From Allolobophora icterica (lineage: Eukaryota; Annelida; Clitellata; Crassiclitellata; Lumbricidae), in contig OY744606.1 in the NCBI GenBank assembly GCA_963556255.1, forward strand, positions 4,416,192-4,480,191: 64,000 bases of DNA, read 5' to 3'. Under the pieces are notes generated by a model. That model made no database searches and was not told the DNA's origin. It worked only from the letters and a program-made list of their open reading frames with translations. This document shows positions 1-12,117 of this stretch, piece by piece (the first letter of the stretch is position 1; each line of letters begins with the position of its first letter). The position numbers and the translations under genes are program-made.

Positions 1-235
1 TGAAACTCAACCTCTGGACAAAAAGTGAGAACTTTATATTAAACATTTTTTTAAATACATGTACTAGGTGTACTTGTGTCTAGCTTTTACTTATGCCCCG
101 CTGTGTCATCACCTGATATTTGTATTCAGCCAAATAGTGTGACCAGTTATTCTTACTCGGCTGAATATAGTAAAAATTCCTATTTGGTACAACTACAGAT
201 TAATGTCTGATTACGTTTATGTTGATTGTGTTCAG

Positions 236-3200
236 GTAACGGAAAAAGACCGATCGTTCCAGGACATCATGAAATGCTATCGACTTCAACCGCAGGCGGA
301 AAGTCATGTCAGTTACTTGGGTCATCTTCGAATGTCTGTCATTTGTTGTCTGTTAAATCACAGAAATGCGAATCTTAGGCATGTTTAGTCAGTCGCCAGG
401 TGAAGTGCAGTTAGACATCCAGAATTTTTAAAGCCAATGAGACCAGAGATGGAGAGTTTTGAGGCATTTCTTAAAGGAAGTGAAAGAGTTCGAGCATCAG
501 GCATTGGTAGGCAATTCCATTCCCTGGGCAGCAACACGGAATGCACAAGAGCGCATGACAGTGCTACAACGGCAATTGTTCCCTGTTGCGGTATGCAAGT
601 CACTTTTTGAATAATAAACGAATGTATTTAACGTACACATCAAGGCTCAACCAAAAGACCCATATCCGAAGATCTCAGACTTCAGGGAGGGATGTACGGA
701 GATAATAGTTGCTGAAAGTAGGTAGGAGTGGCTTTCTGACTTATCTAAGCAGGTACCATTTTAGGTGACCAGAAACTGTGTTGAGCAGAATCGATTGAAC
801 CGGTATTCATATTTAAAGGAAGATTGTTTTAGTCAGATGGTGTTTCATCTGCATCATTCTCCGTCCTTGCTTTCCACAGGTCTACCGGAGTGTTCTTCTC
901 GGAAGCCGACAGAGGTACGAATCGGGTGGAAGCAGCAGTGGAAGCCGGAATGAAGGAAATCGCTCCGGATCGCCGGCAGTTGTCGAGCGGAAAGGTCGAA
1001 AGGAAAGAGAAAACAGTAAGTCACAGCGTTTAGTTTGTCTTACTTGTGTGTTGAGGGCTTAGTTCATGGTAAATGTATGCACTGATAATAATTGCCAAAT
1101 TAACCCCAAATAAACCCTCTATAAGGAGGGGTTTTCCATGGTGTAGAGTGTAGACTGTCGATCCGGGCATATGGGGATTCAAGTTGCTGTATTCTGTATC
1201 ATATCGTATCCAGTAATTTATAAGGTATCGATGAAACCAAGCAGCTTATTACTTGTTTATAAGTACCTTACAGTACATTGGTAATTATTGTTTCAGATCT
1301 CAGTTCAATCCGGTCATCGAGCACTCTGCCCATCTCTCAGCCGGGCAGCCAACCTCCGACGCCGACTCGACTTGCAGGAACGGCGAATACGTTCCAGTTC
1401 GACGATCGAGGCGAAGACCGTGGCGACCTGATCAAGTTCTACAACACGGTGAGAATTACTCGAGTTGTGTGTCGTTTTCATTTGGTGCTGTGTCTTTGCG
1501 ATGTTCGTGAAATGTGCTGTATAAATGGTGAGGCACATAGGTAACTTTACTGGAACTGGTGCCATCTAAGCCAAGGTATGAGTTGATAGTTGCTTCTACA
1601 GAGTCATAATAATGCACAAGGTATGAGTTGATAGTCGCTGCATTTATTAAACACCACTAACTAATGATGGCCATGAGCAGTTGCAAGTGAAGGACTTGTC
1701 CAAGGTCCCCTATTCAGTAGCCGTCTCAGGGAGTCTTCAACTCGTACTCTGCATTGCAAGGCGAGCACTCTAACCAATCAGCTACTGTGCGCCACTAATC
1801 GGTTACCGTGTCCCACCAAACTTCAAGTTAAATTGTATCGAGGAATCAAGATTCTGGCTTCCAAAAACCTTGCGGCAAGCCAGATGACTGCCTTTTGCAT
1901 GTCACATCTAAACCTATGTGTCCAGATCTGGGGTTTAAAAAATCGGGTATCATTTGCTTAGCCTCGGCGTATGAGGCCGGTTGACCTGTCCTCTCCCTCG
2001 CCATCTCATCTTTCCACAAACAAGGTACAGTCAGTGTACTTGTTATCGCTGAGTTGGCTCTGAGGTGCAGGTGGAGCAGAAATCTGAACACACATTTCTG
2101 TGCTGATGGGGATTTGAACCCCGACCTCTCGGTTGACAGTCCAGCACGCTAATCACTAGACTCTCATGCAAACTCTTCATCTCTGGGGTAAAATGCTTCT
2201 GTGTGACATGGAAAATTGACCTCTACCTGTTGACTCTTTTTCAGTTTATGTCCAGAGTTTCAGTCGGACTGATCTCAGACTCTTGTTTGACTTTCAGTTT
2301 AACCTAGTCGCAACCATTGGTCTTTACAATGGCTGAAATCTTACGTTAAACTTAGTCATGTGAAACGTCATTTCCCTTATGGCTCAGATTTTAAACTGGC
2401 TTCTCCTGTAGTTGCCTTGAACTGTTATTTTCGTCATAGTAGCTGGATGTTATTACGAAACTGTTTTCAGATATACGTGAATCAGATTAAGAACTACGCG
2501 TTGAAGTTTTCAACTCAGAACGTGAAGGACGGGGTAAGACAAAAGTTAAATTTCACATAAATAAATAATAGTTTATTAATAATAATTTAAATTAACAATA
2601 ATTTTCACATAAACCATAAGAGAGGACAGTTGTTTTTAACTTTGTAATTTTTTATCTTCTACTTAATCCCTTGAGTGTAAGAAAGTCTGAGATGGTGTCG
2701 TCTATGATGTTGGTTGATTTTATTTGGAATGACCCAAGTATCGAAAGTATACACGTGATTTTGTAGTGACTTTTGCTATTTTGCAGTTGGTATTATCTAT
2801 AATGAATGTATATAGCGCCCCTTCAAGAAATCTACTCAGTGGCGCTCCCGACCGAGGCCCGGGAAAGAGGGAGGTCATTCGGTATGGCTAGTTTTCATTA
2901 TTTGTAGTTGGTATTATTATTTTATTTTCTTATCCATGGTAGAAATATCCCCAGGGCTTCAAACAAATATGAGAGGAAAATGAAAACTTGTCAAAATTTA
3001 TTTTGCTTATTTTCGGTTGTATGTTGCTTGCTTTGTAGGTCGATAAGCCAATCCTGTCTCCGTTGCCTGTTGTACGCAGTCACTGTTCTTCGCCTCGCAA
3101 GATTTCCAGCAACCATTCATTGTACGTTTCCCCACACAAGGCTGGCACCCCGCTCGTCACCCCACAGTCCGGTCTGCTCTACTGCTTCAACCGAAGTCCA

Positions 3201-3868
3201 GCCAGGGTTAGTGACTACCTTTCAGTGATGGGCTAACTGTGCTTGACCAGTAATATTTTTAGACTTTGTATGTTCCTATTCGGTATTTGTGAACGGCAGC
3301 TACATAATTTTAGATCCGTTAGATCTTCATGTTAAGCACCCTTGTGAGGTTCTTAAAATGTGCTTTACAAGTAACAAGGTACATGTCTCCATACATACAT
3401 TGTGGCTTTATTCTTATTTTTCGGTTTTAACGAACAGGAGCTACTTAAATGCTCAATTAATTACATCCAGGCCCACATTAAGGGTGGGGTGCTGCACACC
3501 CGAGCCCGCAGTTTTGAGGGGCCCGCATTTTCGGAAGTACATTAAAATTTTTTATTGTGTTTGTGATTGGGCTTGTGTTCTGTTGGCTATATAGGTAATC
3601 ACAGCACCCGGGCCCACACTAGCCTTAATGCGGCCCTGATTACATCGTTGTGTTCTTTGTTGTTTTCTTGTAGGACCTGCGAGCTATTAACAACATGATT
3701 CGAATGAAAGATAATGGTTCAAACGCCGTTGCCAAGAGGCTGCCTCTGGCGGACGAGGGTGTTGCCGACTGCCCTCCCAAACGGCTGATGACGACGGCAA
3801 GCCCAAGCGGCCTTACGAAGCGACTGGAGGAGCTTATGCATGATCGACAGGCAAACGGCAGCAGCTAG
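236..3868 (+). CDS. RBL1: RBL1/RBL2-like retinoblastoma-family pocket protein, 3' part (six exons)
   Basis: Six exons join in frame: 236-307, 880-1015, 1297-1448, 2471-2533, 3039-3206 and 3674-3868 (stop TAG at 3866). They encode the last 261 residues. The first exon carries the end of the pocket domain (SFQDIMKCYR..QPQAESH), continued by VYRSVLL. Further on come DLIKFYNT, YVNQIKNYALKF, SPLPVVR, the SP-rich ISSNHSLYVSPHK, a LLYCFNRSPAR-type motif, AINNMIR and a final KRLEELMHDR helix. This order is that of the p107/p130 C-terminus rather than RB1. In the known family these proteins bind E2F4/5-DP and the MuvB core to repress cell-cycle genes in the nucleus. Every junction has AG/GT borders and matching phase. 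The gene starts beyond the left edge. The choice between p107 and p130 orthology is inferred; an invertebrate single RBL gene is equally likely. Confidence 0.93.
1640..1795 (-). repeat. SINE family 1 copy (antisense, RBL intron)
   Basis: On the minus strand this has the core shared by several copies in the window (GGACCTTG..AAGTCCTTCAC..GCA..TGCTCA) and ends in a TTTAATAAATGC-like tail. It lies in the intron between the third and fourth visible RBL exons. Nearby, an 18-base motif (GGTATGAGTTGATAGT) occurs twice, at about 1575 and 1620. Confidence 0.6.
1940..2163 (-). repeat. SINE family 2 copy, tRNA-derived head (antisense)
   Basis: On the minus strand the head has Pol III box-like motifs (TAGTGATTAGCGTGCTGGAC and GGGGTTCAAATCCC). 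It is followed by a body ending GAGATGGCGAGGGAGAGGAC and CCGAGGCTAAG. The same order occurs on the plus strand at 52245-52545, and body pieces occur near 41600 and 59812. This is a dispersed tRNA-derived SINE. Confidence 0.65.
2812..2888 (-). mobile_element. CR1/L2-type LINE 3' end, short remnant
   Basis: The stretch from TATAGCGCCCCTTCAAG to CTCCCGACC, then GGAAAGAGGGAGGTCATTC, matches the 3' end of the LINE at 44770-45338, with the middle missing. Its tail (minus strand) is CATTCATTATAGATAA. It lies in the intron between the fourth and fifth visible RBL exons. Confidence 0.65.
3468..3638. mobile_element. hAT-type MITE, 171 bp, 8-bp target duplication
   Basis: The ends are inverted (CAGGCCCACATTAAG at left, CTTAATGCGGCCCTG at right) and flanked on both sides by ATTACATC (3460-3467 and 3639-3646). 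Eight-base duplications and CA..TG ends are hAT hallmarks. It sits in the last RBL intron, 35 bases before the final exon. It has no coding capacity. Confidence 0.85.
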
Positions 3869-3959
3869 AGAACTCTTGAGGCAGCTGACTCTGGGTGGCG
3901 ATATTACAACGCCTCCGTATGACAGATTTTTAAGCTAAATCGAAGATTTCTTGTGTGTT

Positions 3960-3965
3960 AATAAA
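3960..3965 (+). promoter_or_regulatory. polyadenylation signal of the RBL-like gene
   Basis: A canonical AATAAA lies about 90 bases after the RBL-like stop codon and is the first one downstream, with T/GT-rich sequence following. It is the likely 3' end signal. Confidence 0.6.
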
Positions 3966-3968
3966 TTT

Positions 3969-6110
3969 CTCCTTGGGGTAGGTCTTAGTTCAGCTGTTTA
4001 AAGCGTGCCGTTAAACATGAATTTCTTTATTATGCAGTCTGTAATGTCAATTTCAAGTTAACTCAGCTTCAGTCATGACCTTGTGTAAACTCAAGCTTGT
4101 TCCAAGGTTTGAGTGCGTGGGCTGAGTGGTTAATATGTCGCCTGTTTTGCTTCAGCAGCTCGGGTTCAAATCCGCCTTGTGAAATCAACATGGCGCATTT
4201 GTCAAACTGTTTAATCTCAGATGCCCTCGTCTTAAAGATGCCTCCTTAAATCGAAACACACGTAAACTTGTCATGATACAGTTCGTGATACGGCGGCTTG
4301 CACTGGCAGCTATATGATAAGTTTTGAGTAAACCTTTACACGGGGAAGTTCTGTAGAAAGCGTATATTAAATTACCCCTTAATCATTTGACTCTGATTTA
4401 AGTTGCTTTGTGCTTTTGTTCGACTGACTGACGATGGTACTTGATTTTCTTAACATGTTGATAATTTTAATCATGTGATTAACAAAATCGTTTATATGAT
4501 GTTTGATTAACAGTTATGTGTATTGTTTCCATTAAACTCGGCTTTTTCTGCTTGGCTTTATGATAAGTTGGATTAGCGTTGGTCTTAGCAGGAAATCCCG
4601 TGTGGGGAAATAAACATTCAGGTATGAAATTTGTGAATTTGAATGTCGTAGGAAAGATCAGCGTGCTAAAATCGTAACTACTGTCCCCGTTGGAGCTACC
4701 GTTGAAGTAGGAAGATATCATGCTGGTTGGATTTTAGCATACCAGAGCTAGCCTACTGAAAAAGTTGTGAGGCGATATCTAGACCTCCGATTTAGATGTA
4801 CTGACTTTTATATGCATGCAGTAAGTGCTTTACATGAATGAATCTGGTTTTGTCTGTAGTGCTGAAAAATTTTCTGATTGCAAAGCCTGGTCATCCATTA
4901 AGAATCTGGTGCAGCATGGCTTTCATGCTGGAAATATCTCTGGGTGCTATATAAGTGAATGCAATATCACAGTGACCTACATGTTGTGATAACTAAAATA
5001 TGCTGTAATTTGATAATGCCTTCCTTACAAAGTTCAGAAGTGCGCGGTGAAGCCAGGGAATGGAAAAGAATAAGGAACATAATCAGACTGAAACAGGCAA
5101 GTTTTCAGTTAAGAGCAAAAGGTACTCCCCTAGGTTAGCACAGAATTTAGATTAGGGTTTATTTCTGGTTGGCAGTAGTGGGAAGGCCTGTGGGTTGGAG
5201 AACAGAGTGTAGAGAAGTTGTATCCTCGATGGGGATACTCTGAATCAAATATGATGGGGTAGCCCCTCCCTTAAAAATCACACCCTCTGATGTCTGCTGT
5301 TAAACATTAATGTGGCTTGGTGAACTTGTACTATGCATTAATCTGTTGAAGTACTAATAATTATGTGCTGTTAATGTGAGCTTGTACTAGACAGTGTAGA
5401 GTTCTGGGTTGCATGCTTCAGTTTTGTCCACAGAAACCGTTCCCAACATTGGCATCCTATGTTGAACATATGAGGAGAATATGACAGTGATCCCATACGT
5501 ACTTCATATGCCCTACGTATGGCGGTTATGCGAGGCATGACGAGGCCAGATGTTATTCTCACCGTATGGGTTTCAGCATATGACGTTGTGGTTATTTCTT
5601 CATGTCTTTTGTGCACATTTTTCATTATGTTGTGTGTATGTGGCTAATTTTTTGATTGGTGACGGGTTTTCAATCACTAATTGATTGCTTTTTGCTTGTT
5701 AATGTGTTTTACTGAGAGCTTTGATGTGGATCGATTTTTTCAATCAAGCATAGAACGTTTTTGGTTAACGTTGGACCGTTTGTTTTAAATCGCGTATAAA
5801 ACTTTTATTGAAAGGTGGAAGTTTTTAAATCATGGATGGAACGGGATTGTTGATTGGTTTCGATTAACGGTGGAGTGCATTGTGTTCTTCAATCAGTTGT
5901 TACAGTGTTTGTTGGCAAAATTTCTTTCCTGCGATCAGGAATAGATTCTCGTTCATTTCTGTTCCAGCGTTTTGCGACGTTTTTAGCCTTTAATCAAGTT
6001 TTACTGATTCATTAACTAATAAGTTTCAGACTGTTTGTTGATGTGGAATTACAGAATTGGCCAAATGTTACTTACAACTGAATTCGCGGTTAAGGGTGGA
6101 ACTTCGATTA
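3969..6110. other. intergenic, no gene seen
   Basis: I see no convincing exon here. A tRNA-like head (GGGCTGAGTGGTTAAT, GGGTTCAAATCC) at about 4110-4175 suggests a SINE remnant. The rest is AT-rich and apparently unique, with several loosely related ATTGATTG.. motifs at 5640-6000. Confidence 0.5.
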
Positions 6111-6111
6111 T

Positions 6112-6292
6112 GGTGAGCAATCTGGCACAGAGCGCTCACCTTGTAACGTGGAGAGTACAGGTTAGAGCCGCCTCTGAGATAGTTACTGTTAAAGGACCTT
6201 GAGCAAGTCCTTCACTCGCAATTGCTCAGTCTATAGATTGATGCGTGACCAGTAGATGGTAATGCTTAATAAATGCGTAGTAATAACAATGT
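6112..6292 (+). repeat. SINE family 1 copy
   Basis: The order is a degenerate tRNA-like head (CAGAGCGCTCACCTTGTAACG, GTACAGGTTAGAGCC), then GGACCTTGAGCAAGTCCTT, CACTCGCAATTGCTCAG and an AATGCTTAATAAATGCGTAG tail. It is collinear with the copies at 28531 and 35527. Confidence 0.7.
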
Positions 6293-7648
6293 AATTTGTT
6301 GTCACTGTAGTACGGTTACATTTACTGGTTTAAAAAATATTAGTACTACTCTACTATCTACGTAATGGTTAATGCTGTATTATATATTCGTGTACAGAAA
6401 TATACAGTGTGTACACTGGTTATGTAATATGCGTACTCGTATGCATAAAGTAAGTGTAATTTACCGTAATCAGTTGTACTGCGTATTAAATGTGCTGCGT
6501 TTACACCAGTCCATCATGTACAATACGAAGTGTGTAGTAAATAGTGTAAGCATTACTGTAGCATGCTTTTTGCCATTTCTGTGTAATGCGTGCTGTGGTT
6601 GGATTGTTTCGAATGTTACCGCACCTGTAGTTTTAGCCGCCGCAAGAGAATGGATGAATACTATGCAGAGCGATTGTTGTTACTCTGGTCTTTGTATTTC
6701 GCGTGTTTTAAGCGGTTTGTTAAATTTAACAAAATGAAATATTTTAAATTGATAAAATATCAATTGTTATCTGTTAGTTTGTTAGAGCTGACGATTGTAA
6801 TAAATAAAATGATGAAATAATGCTCTCGTAATCGAGTTTTGCGATGTCCACCATTATTTTTTCGTATGAGGAGGTTCCATTTAACGACGCCTCTTCATAA
6901 GTAATGATGGCTGTGACAGTAATGTCAGTAACTTCTAAATGGGAACTTCGTTAGCAGTTCCTTTAAGTGGCAATAGGTGTCGCCTCTGACCAGCTCTTTT
7001 CAGAGCTCTCTGTTAGATGGCTCTGGCAGTGGCTTCACTAGGAGGGTGCAGGGAGTGTGAGCCGCACCGGGTGACACCTTCAGAGGGAGTGACACAAAAG
7101 TGATTGTCTAAAAGGTTTTTGTGCAGAGCTTCAGCAGAAATTTATTATTTTTAAATTAACAATAACAGGTAACAACAAAAACATTTTTCGTAAGCCCAGC
7201 TTACATGTACTGCTGAAACTCTACACAGGAATTACGATTTATGAGTAACAATAGTAGGAAAAATTACTAAGGATGCTGCATGGTCTGGTAAGGGACTAAG
7301 GGAGGAGGTTCCTCCATCATCACTGCAACCCGTCCCCCATCCTCAGGACCGTCTATCTATCCCCCCCGGGCTTTCCACTCAAAACTGAAGTCTCACCATT
7401 TTAAGTACTCCTATCCAGACTCATCTGATCCTCGCCTTCCAGTTCTTCCTCTGGACTACTCTTTGGAAACTGCTCTGATTCGACGCAGTGCTCGTGAATA
7501 GGCTGGTGCCCTGCGCAGCTGCGCTTGGCCATCGAGTGGCGCTTTAGAAGTTTGGAGATTACGATTACGACAAGGTTGTTTGCCTAGGTGTGATAGGACA
7601 GACAGACAGACACAGACAGACAGACAGAATTACTTTGCGTTAACTTCT
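6293..7648. other. intergenic, no gene seen
   Basis: Open frames of 76-121 codons occur around 6370-6820, but they lack recognisable domains, splice context or compositional bias. Around 7030-7090 there is sequence like a hAT end (CAGTGGCTTCACTAGG, GGGTGACACC). A short (CAGA)n run lies at 7600-7627. Confidence 0.45.
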
Positions 7649-8179
7649 GTGGCGCCGTCGTAATTACACGCAATGCACAGATGGTCAGATACAGTGCGTG
7701 GGACTTGTACAGCGGTCAAATGTTTCTTTGTTTCTTAATTGTACAGGTAAGGCTAGCTTTGAGCTGTAGGAATAACCCCCTAACAATAAAAAAATCAGCA
7801 TCGTCTAGCGCCTCATCAACAAAGGCTATCAAATAAATTGAGTAAACATTAAGCACAGACAAATTAGACAAGACAAGAATTGAGATGGGATCATTTTCAT
7901 GCTGTGAGGAAATCAGATGTGACTTCTATAAAGCCCTTAGCTTAATATGCAAGGAAAGGTAACGAAGGTAAAGTGCAGGTAACGACGTATCAGATGTGAT
8001 TTATAATGACTCATAGGGGCCTATTACGCACTTATCGTGATGTACAAGGGTCAATCGATTTGTAGGCTATCGTAGACGTATCGTATCGCAATCTCGAGAT
8101 TTCTACAGCGCCCCAAAAAGCGAAATCGCGGGAACCAGCTTATTGACCTCAGTCAAAACAAAATCGATAGGCAGAAGGG

Positions 8180-8504
8180 CATAGGCGTAATTTGTGGGGG
8201 GTACGAGGGGTACCCGTACCCCCCACTTTTTGGACTGGGGGTACTGTACCCCCCACTTTTTAAACAATGTCAATCAATATTTTTGTTATTGTGGCTTCCC
8301 AGAGAATGCAGTCTGCGCCAAAGTGCGAAAGTACTTAGATACACAGGTAAACCGAGAGCCAAAATGAATGAGAATACTGACAAAGGAATATGTTCAAAAT
8401 GGCCACCATGTGAAAAGCGAAAGTGGAGAAGAAATTGGTACCCCCCACTTTTTAGACCAAAGTATTGGTACCCCCCCACTTTTTAGACTAAAGTTACGCC
8501 CCTG
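8180..8504. mobile_element. CAGGGGCGTAAC-type MITE, copy inserted in R1
   Basis: The ends are CATAGGCGTAA and TTACGCCCCTG, an imperfect inverted pair, flanked by CAGAAGGG and CAGGAGGG (7 of 8 identical). R1 copy B has an uninterrupted site (GGGCAGAAGGGTC) at about 42785, confirming insertion. The interior has GGGGTACC / GGTACCCC palindromes and a duplicated 3' segment. Four more copies of the family lie at 41266, 41912, 45722 and 47889. Confidence 0.8.
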
Positions 8505-8597
8505 CAGGAGGGTCAAAATCAGATCCAGCTGGGTTGATTGCCGTTTCGTGTGAAGTTAAAGTCATGATTAATCTCTCAATTGCTACCTGTGCACAGG

Positions 8598-8877
8598 CAG
8601 AGGCGCATTTACACGTAGGCGCACTATATAGGCGCGCGCCTAGGGCCCCAAATCTCAAACGAATGAAAATATTTTTTCAATTATAAATGTAACATCTTTT
8701 ATTTTGAATTATTTTAAATATGACCTATTTTCTATTTTTTACAGATTAGCATTCACGTTAAAGTATGCCCTATATTATTGTAATTTATAATTGTTTTCTT
8801 CATCTGGGCTAATACAAGTTCAGAAGGGCCGGTAAAATGTTTGCGCCTAGGGCCCGCTTTTTGTAAACGCGCCTTTG
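8598..8877. mobile_element. hAT-type MITE, 280 bp, 8-bp target duplication
   Basis: The ends CAGAGGCGCATTTACA and TGTAAACGCGCCTTTG are inverted and flanked by TGCACAGG (8590-8597 and 8878-8885). Related R1 copies have empty sites at about 42868 (CTCTGTACAGGTC) and 17100 (CTCTGCACAGGTC). The interior is AT-rich and non-coding. Confidence 0.88.
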
Positions 8878-9880
8878 TGCACAGGTCTTTTATTTTAAAG
8901 TGAACACACTTCCTACCCTGCTTCCACGTACCTCTTCCACATAGGCCTACTCTGATTCCGCCCTTAATTATAATAGCCCCCTATAGCTGTAGCGTTTTAA
9001 CTTATGGCTAATTCCGGCACTGATTTTAGGCCTATAGGTATAGGCCTAAACAGCGTCGCGTTTTTTCATTAAAACTTCAAATTTATACCAGTAAAACGTA
9101 CGATTCGAATTGTTTTGAGGAATTTAACCAAGTCTTTCGAAGTACCTCAAGTTTTGTATAAAACAAAACTTAGTAAAAAAGTGTCGGTTAGATTGCACCG
9201 CTCGAATGCCTTGGTAAGCGATTCGATCCCAGATGTTCAGCGGCACTGTGACCGGACTTACGTCGACGGCCACGGCTCTAGGCCGTTAATACATGATTTA
9301 AATCTGCATTTATGCAAAGAAACGACGCCATTGCCGTTATGACGTTATAATGGTGTGAACTTGGTTTCCTTTAGGCGGGTTATTCAAATTGTATGTCTTC
9401 GAGTTTTCAACGCAGAAATTCGATCGACTGCATTTTAAAATTAGTCAATTTTTGGTTAAACTTGTAGGGACGTAGCAAGCTATATTTGCGCTCTGTCGCA
9501 AGTTTAAATAAAGCGCCCCCAAAGGTCAACTTAACCTATAACGACAAAAGTTGTTACTAATTAGCTACATTGGTAAGAGCGTATACGTAGGCTGCGTCCC
9601 TTACTCTGTGTAAGAGAGCATGCGGATCGCGGATCGCTTCCCGAAGGTGGCTTAATTTTCTTCTTCAGAGATTTAAATCTCGGGCTAGCACGGTCCGTAC
9701 ACGGGGACCTTAAATGGCGTAGCGCCTATTCAAACGGGCAGCGGTGGTAATTAAAGGATCTCACCCGATCAATTCATTGAAAAATCAGAATGGTCGAGGC
9801 CATACGGTCGCTATAGAAAACGTATAGGCCTACATTTAGGCTTATTTTCATGTATTTTAAATATGTTCAAACGACTATCT

Positions 9881-11588
9881 ATTAATAATTTAATAGGGCC
9901 TACTATCAGGGCTGTAGTGGTAAAATTTGAGGTGAGTATACGCTACCGGTGACGAGCGGCGTCAGTATAGGGTGGTGTCACCCTAAAAAAAATTTGAAGA
10001 CCTTTTTTAGGAATTCGATCGTCTAAGAAGAATTTCAGACTTTTCACAAATTCCCTTAAAATGTTCTGACTTTTTACGATTTCGTCTCTGAAAAAGTTGA
10101 TGACCTTTTTTTAGTCATTCGCCCTAAAAACCTGGCAAAACCTCTCTTTTTCCTCCAAATTTCATTACTCAGGCTCCCTAAAATAACCACTAGTGAGATG
10201 TATGCAACCACAGTATAAACTATAAATTATTTATAGGGCCTACTGTGATGCACCTGTGAACATGCATTAACAAGTTTCCCATAATCCGGAGTGCTAGGGG
10301 TGCAATTCGCAGTATTGAGTTCAAGTTTAGATCAGTTAACTGAGATCTGTTCTTGGTTTATCTTCATATTTGGAAATTTTTGCTGACAGATGTAGGTCTA
10401 AGTGGATGCGAATAACACAAACATTTCTAAAGCCAAAGTTTGTAGATTTTTGTATTTTTCCTGTTTGAGTGAAGAAAAGATCGAATGTCATCAGGTCTGA
10501 TCCTTTGAACTGCTCTTTGAGAATGTTCTGAAGAATTGTGGGGGCAGGATAAAGTGTTGGCGGGCCGGATCCGCGGGCCGTAGTTTGCCCACCTCTGCTC
10601 TAATCCATCTTTTCAGATGTCCGTACTCCAGCGGACTACAATAGGCTGACTTAGATTATGCTACTCTCTTCATATTTGCAAGCAATACCATGGGGTAATT
10701 TGATATTGCCAAGTCCGAACAAAGGGTCTCTAACTACATTCAACGCTGCAGACTAAATTTTGACAATATAATTGGTGTTTAATGCACAGGCTCCCTAAAA
10801 TAACCACGTACCAAATTATTTAGATGGGTGACCTCTCGTCCTCTTTGCCGACTTCGCTTTTGGGTTACCCCATGTAATTCCAAGCTCAACGTTGTCCATA
10901 CCATTCTAGTTACAACTTACAACTGTTACAGAAGGAACGTCAAGATATAATAACTGAACAGTAAAGCTGCCATATCGCCGCCAAATGGCTGGCGTCAGGA
11001 ACTGATGATGACGATGAAAGCGGCCATATCAACTTCAGTGGTGGCAGACAGACAGCTGGTATAGTGTATACTTTAAGCCTAAACATTGATGAAATATGAC
11101 TAGACGAGAGAATCAAACATGTGTTTATAACATTAAAACTTATGTAAAGTCAACAGACGGAACGGAACTAACTATACACTTGCAAACTAATCTGTTTTCC
11201 CTGTTCTAGGTAATTAACTAAACCCATACATTAAAAATATTCCAAGAACATATCTGTCTGTGGAGCATCATAGTAGTGATGATAACATAATGATAATGTT
11301 CCATAAAATCCTTCTCAATTTCAAACATTTTGTCACACATCCCATATCCATATAGTCTAAAAAATTAAATGAGTAATAACATCAGGCATTACTCTAGAAT
11401 AGCTCCATAAAATCGTTTTCAACTGGACAATGATTCGTCCTCTGCCTAGGAAGATCTTGCAAGATATCTGTAGTTGAGAACTGTTTTCCATCAACACAGT
11501 TCGCACAGTTAGTGTATGTACCGAGTCTCTTACACAAACTGTTTGCATGGCATATTTTTGAAGAATTAATTCACAGAATTCACTCACA
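9881..11588. other. intergenic with transposon ends
   Basis: Sequence at 9896-10150 (CAGGGCTGTAGTGGTAAAAT, GTGTCACCCTAAAAA) recurs at 48142-48370 and is an uncharacterised repeat. At about 10555-10602 a GC-rich segment ending GGGCCGTAGTTTGCCCACCTCTG looks like the end of a Charlie-type hAT element; I could not place its partner. No exon is recognisable. Confidence 0.5.
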
Positions 11589-11591
11589 TAA

Positions 11592-12030
11592 GGGGCCGTC
11601 CACATATTACGTTCGCAATGAGGGGGAGGGGGTAGGATTTTGGGGTTTTTGCGTACGGGTGCGAACGGGGGAGGGGGGGACAAAAGTGTACGTACGCAAA
11701 TAAATTTCTAATTATGACGTCCACATTAGCCTATTTATAACTCTGTATTGTCCTATAGTGGTCCGATGGCATTTTATAAAAGCCATGTGCAGTTATTCTG
11801 TGCTGTGAACGAGACACCTATAATTTGTCTATATTGGCCCTAATTACTCATCCTTCAATCTGGCCTAAAGTGCAGACTTTCTAGACACTTTCTGCAGCGG
11901 GTCTTCGGGGGGGAGGTGCGTCAAGTGTACGTACACGGGGGGGGGGGTTGTGGAAGAAAGTACGCTTGCGACAGGGGGGAGGGGGTCCAATTTTCCCGGA
12001 TTTTTGCGTACGTAATATATGGATGGCCCC
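11592..12030 (+). mobile_element. Harbinger-like MITE, 439 bp, TAA target duplication
   Basis: The inverted ends GGGGCCGTCCACATATTACG and CGTAATATATGGATGGCCCC are flanked by TAA on both sides. Three-base TWA duplications with GGGGCC ends are typical of PIF/Harbinger elements. Subterminal G- and C-rich tracts are also inverted. A second copy in the opposite orientation lies at 20350-20875. Confidence 0.8.
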
Positions 12031-12117
12031 TAATTTTTACCAGTATGGATCTTGCAAGGTAACCTAGACACTCATTTCATGCAATACAGCATCACATAAT
12101 TTACGCTTCTGTGGCAT

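Larger units (their letters stand above)
7649..9880 (+). mobile_element. dispersed repeat R1, copy A
   Basis: This block aligns, in the same order and orientation, with 42087-44090. Landmarks are GCCGTCGTAA at the left, AGCGCCTCATCAACAAAGGC, GGGAACCAGCTTATT, a near-identical core of about 520 bases (9035-9560 against 43212-43740), and GGGCAGCGGTGG at the right. Partial copies lie at 16207-17680, 24560-24800, 47600-47900 and 56225-56440. No coding frame is conserved. Two hAT elements (8180-8504 and 8598-8877) are inserted relative to copy B. Compared with copy B, copy A lacks the left inverted arm of the internal foldback element. Its transposon class is unknown. Confidence 0.7.

Noticed and set aside
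236..3868. Assigning the first gene to RB1 itself
   Set aside because: The C-terminal motif order (YISPHK-like segment, NMIR, final KRL helix) is that of p107/p130, not of RB1.
6372..6820. Cys-rich frames of 121 and 76 codons
   Set aside because: No recognisable domain, no signal of selection visible, and the reading overlaps in two frames; probably chance in AT-rich DNA.
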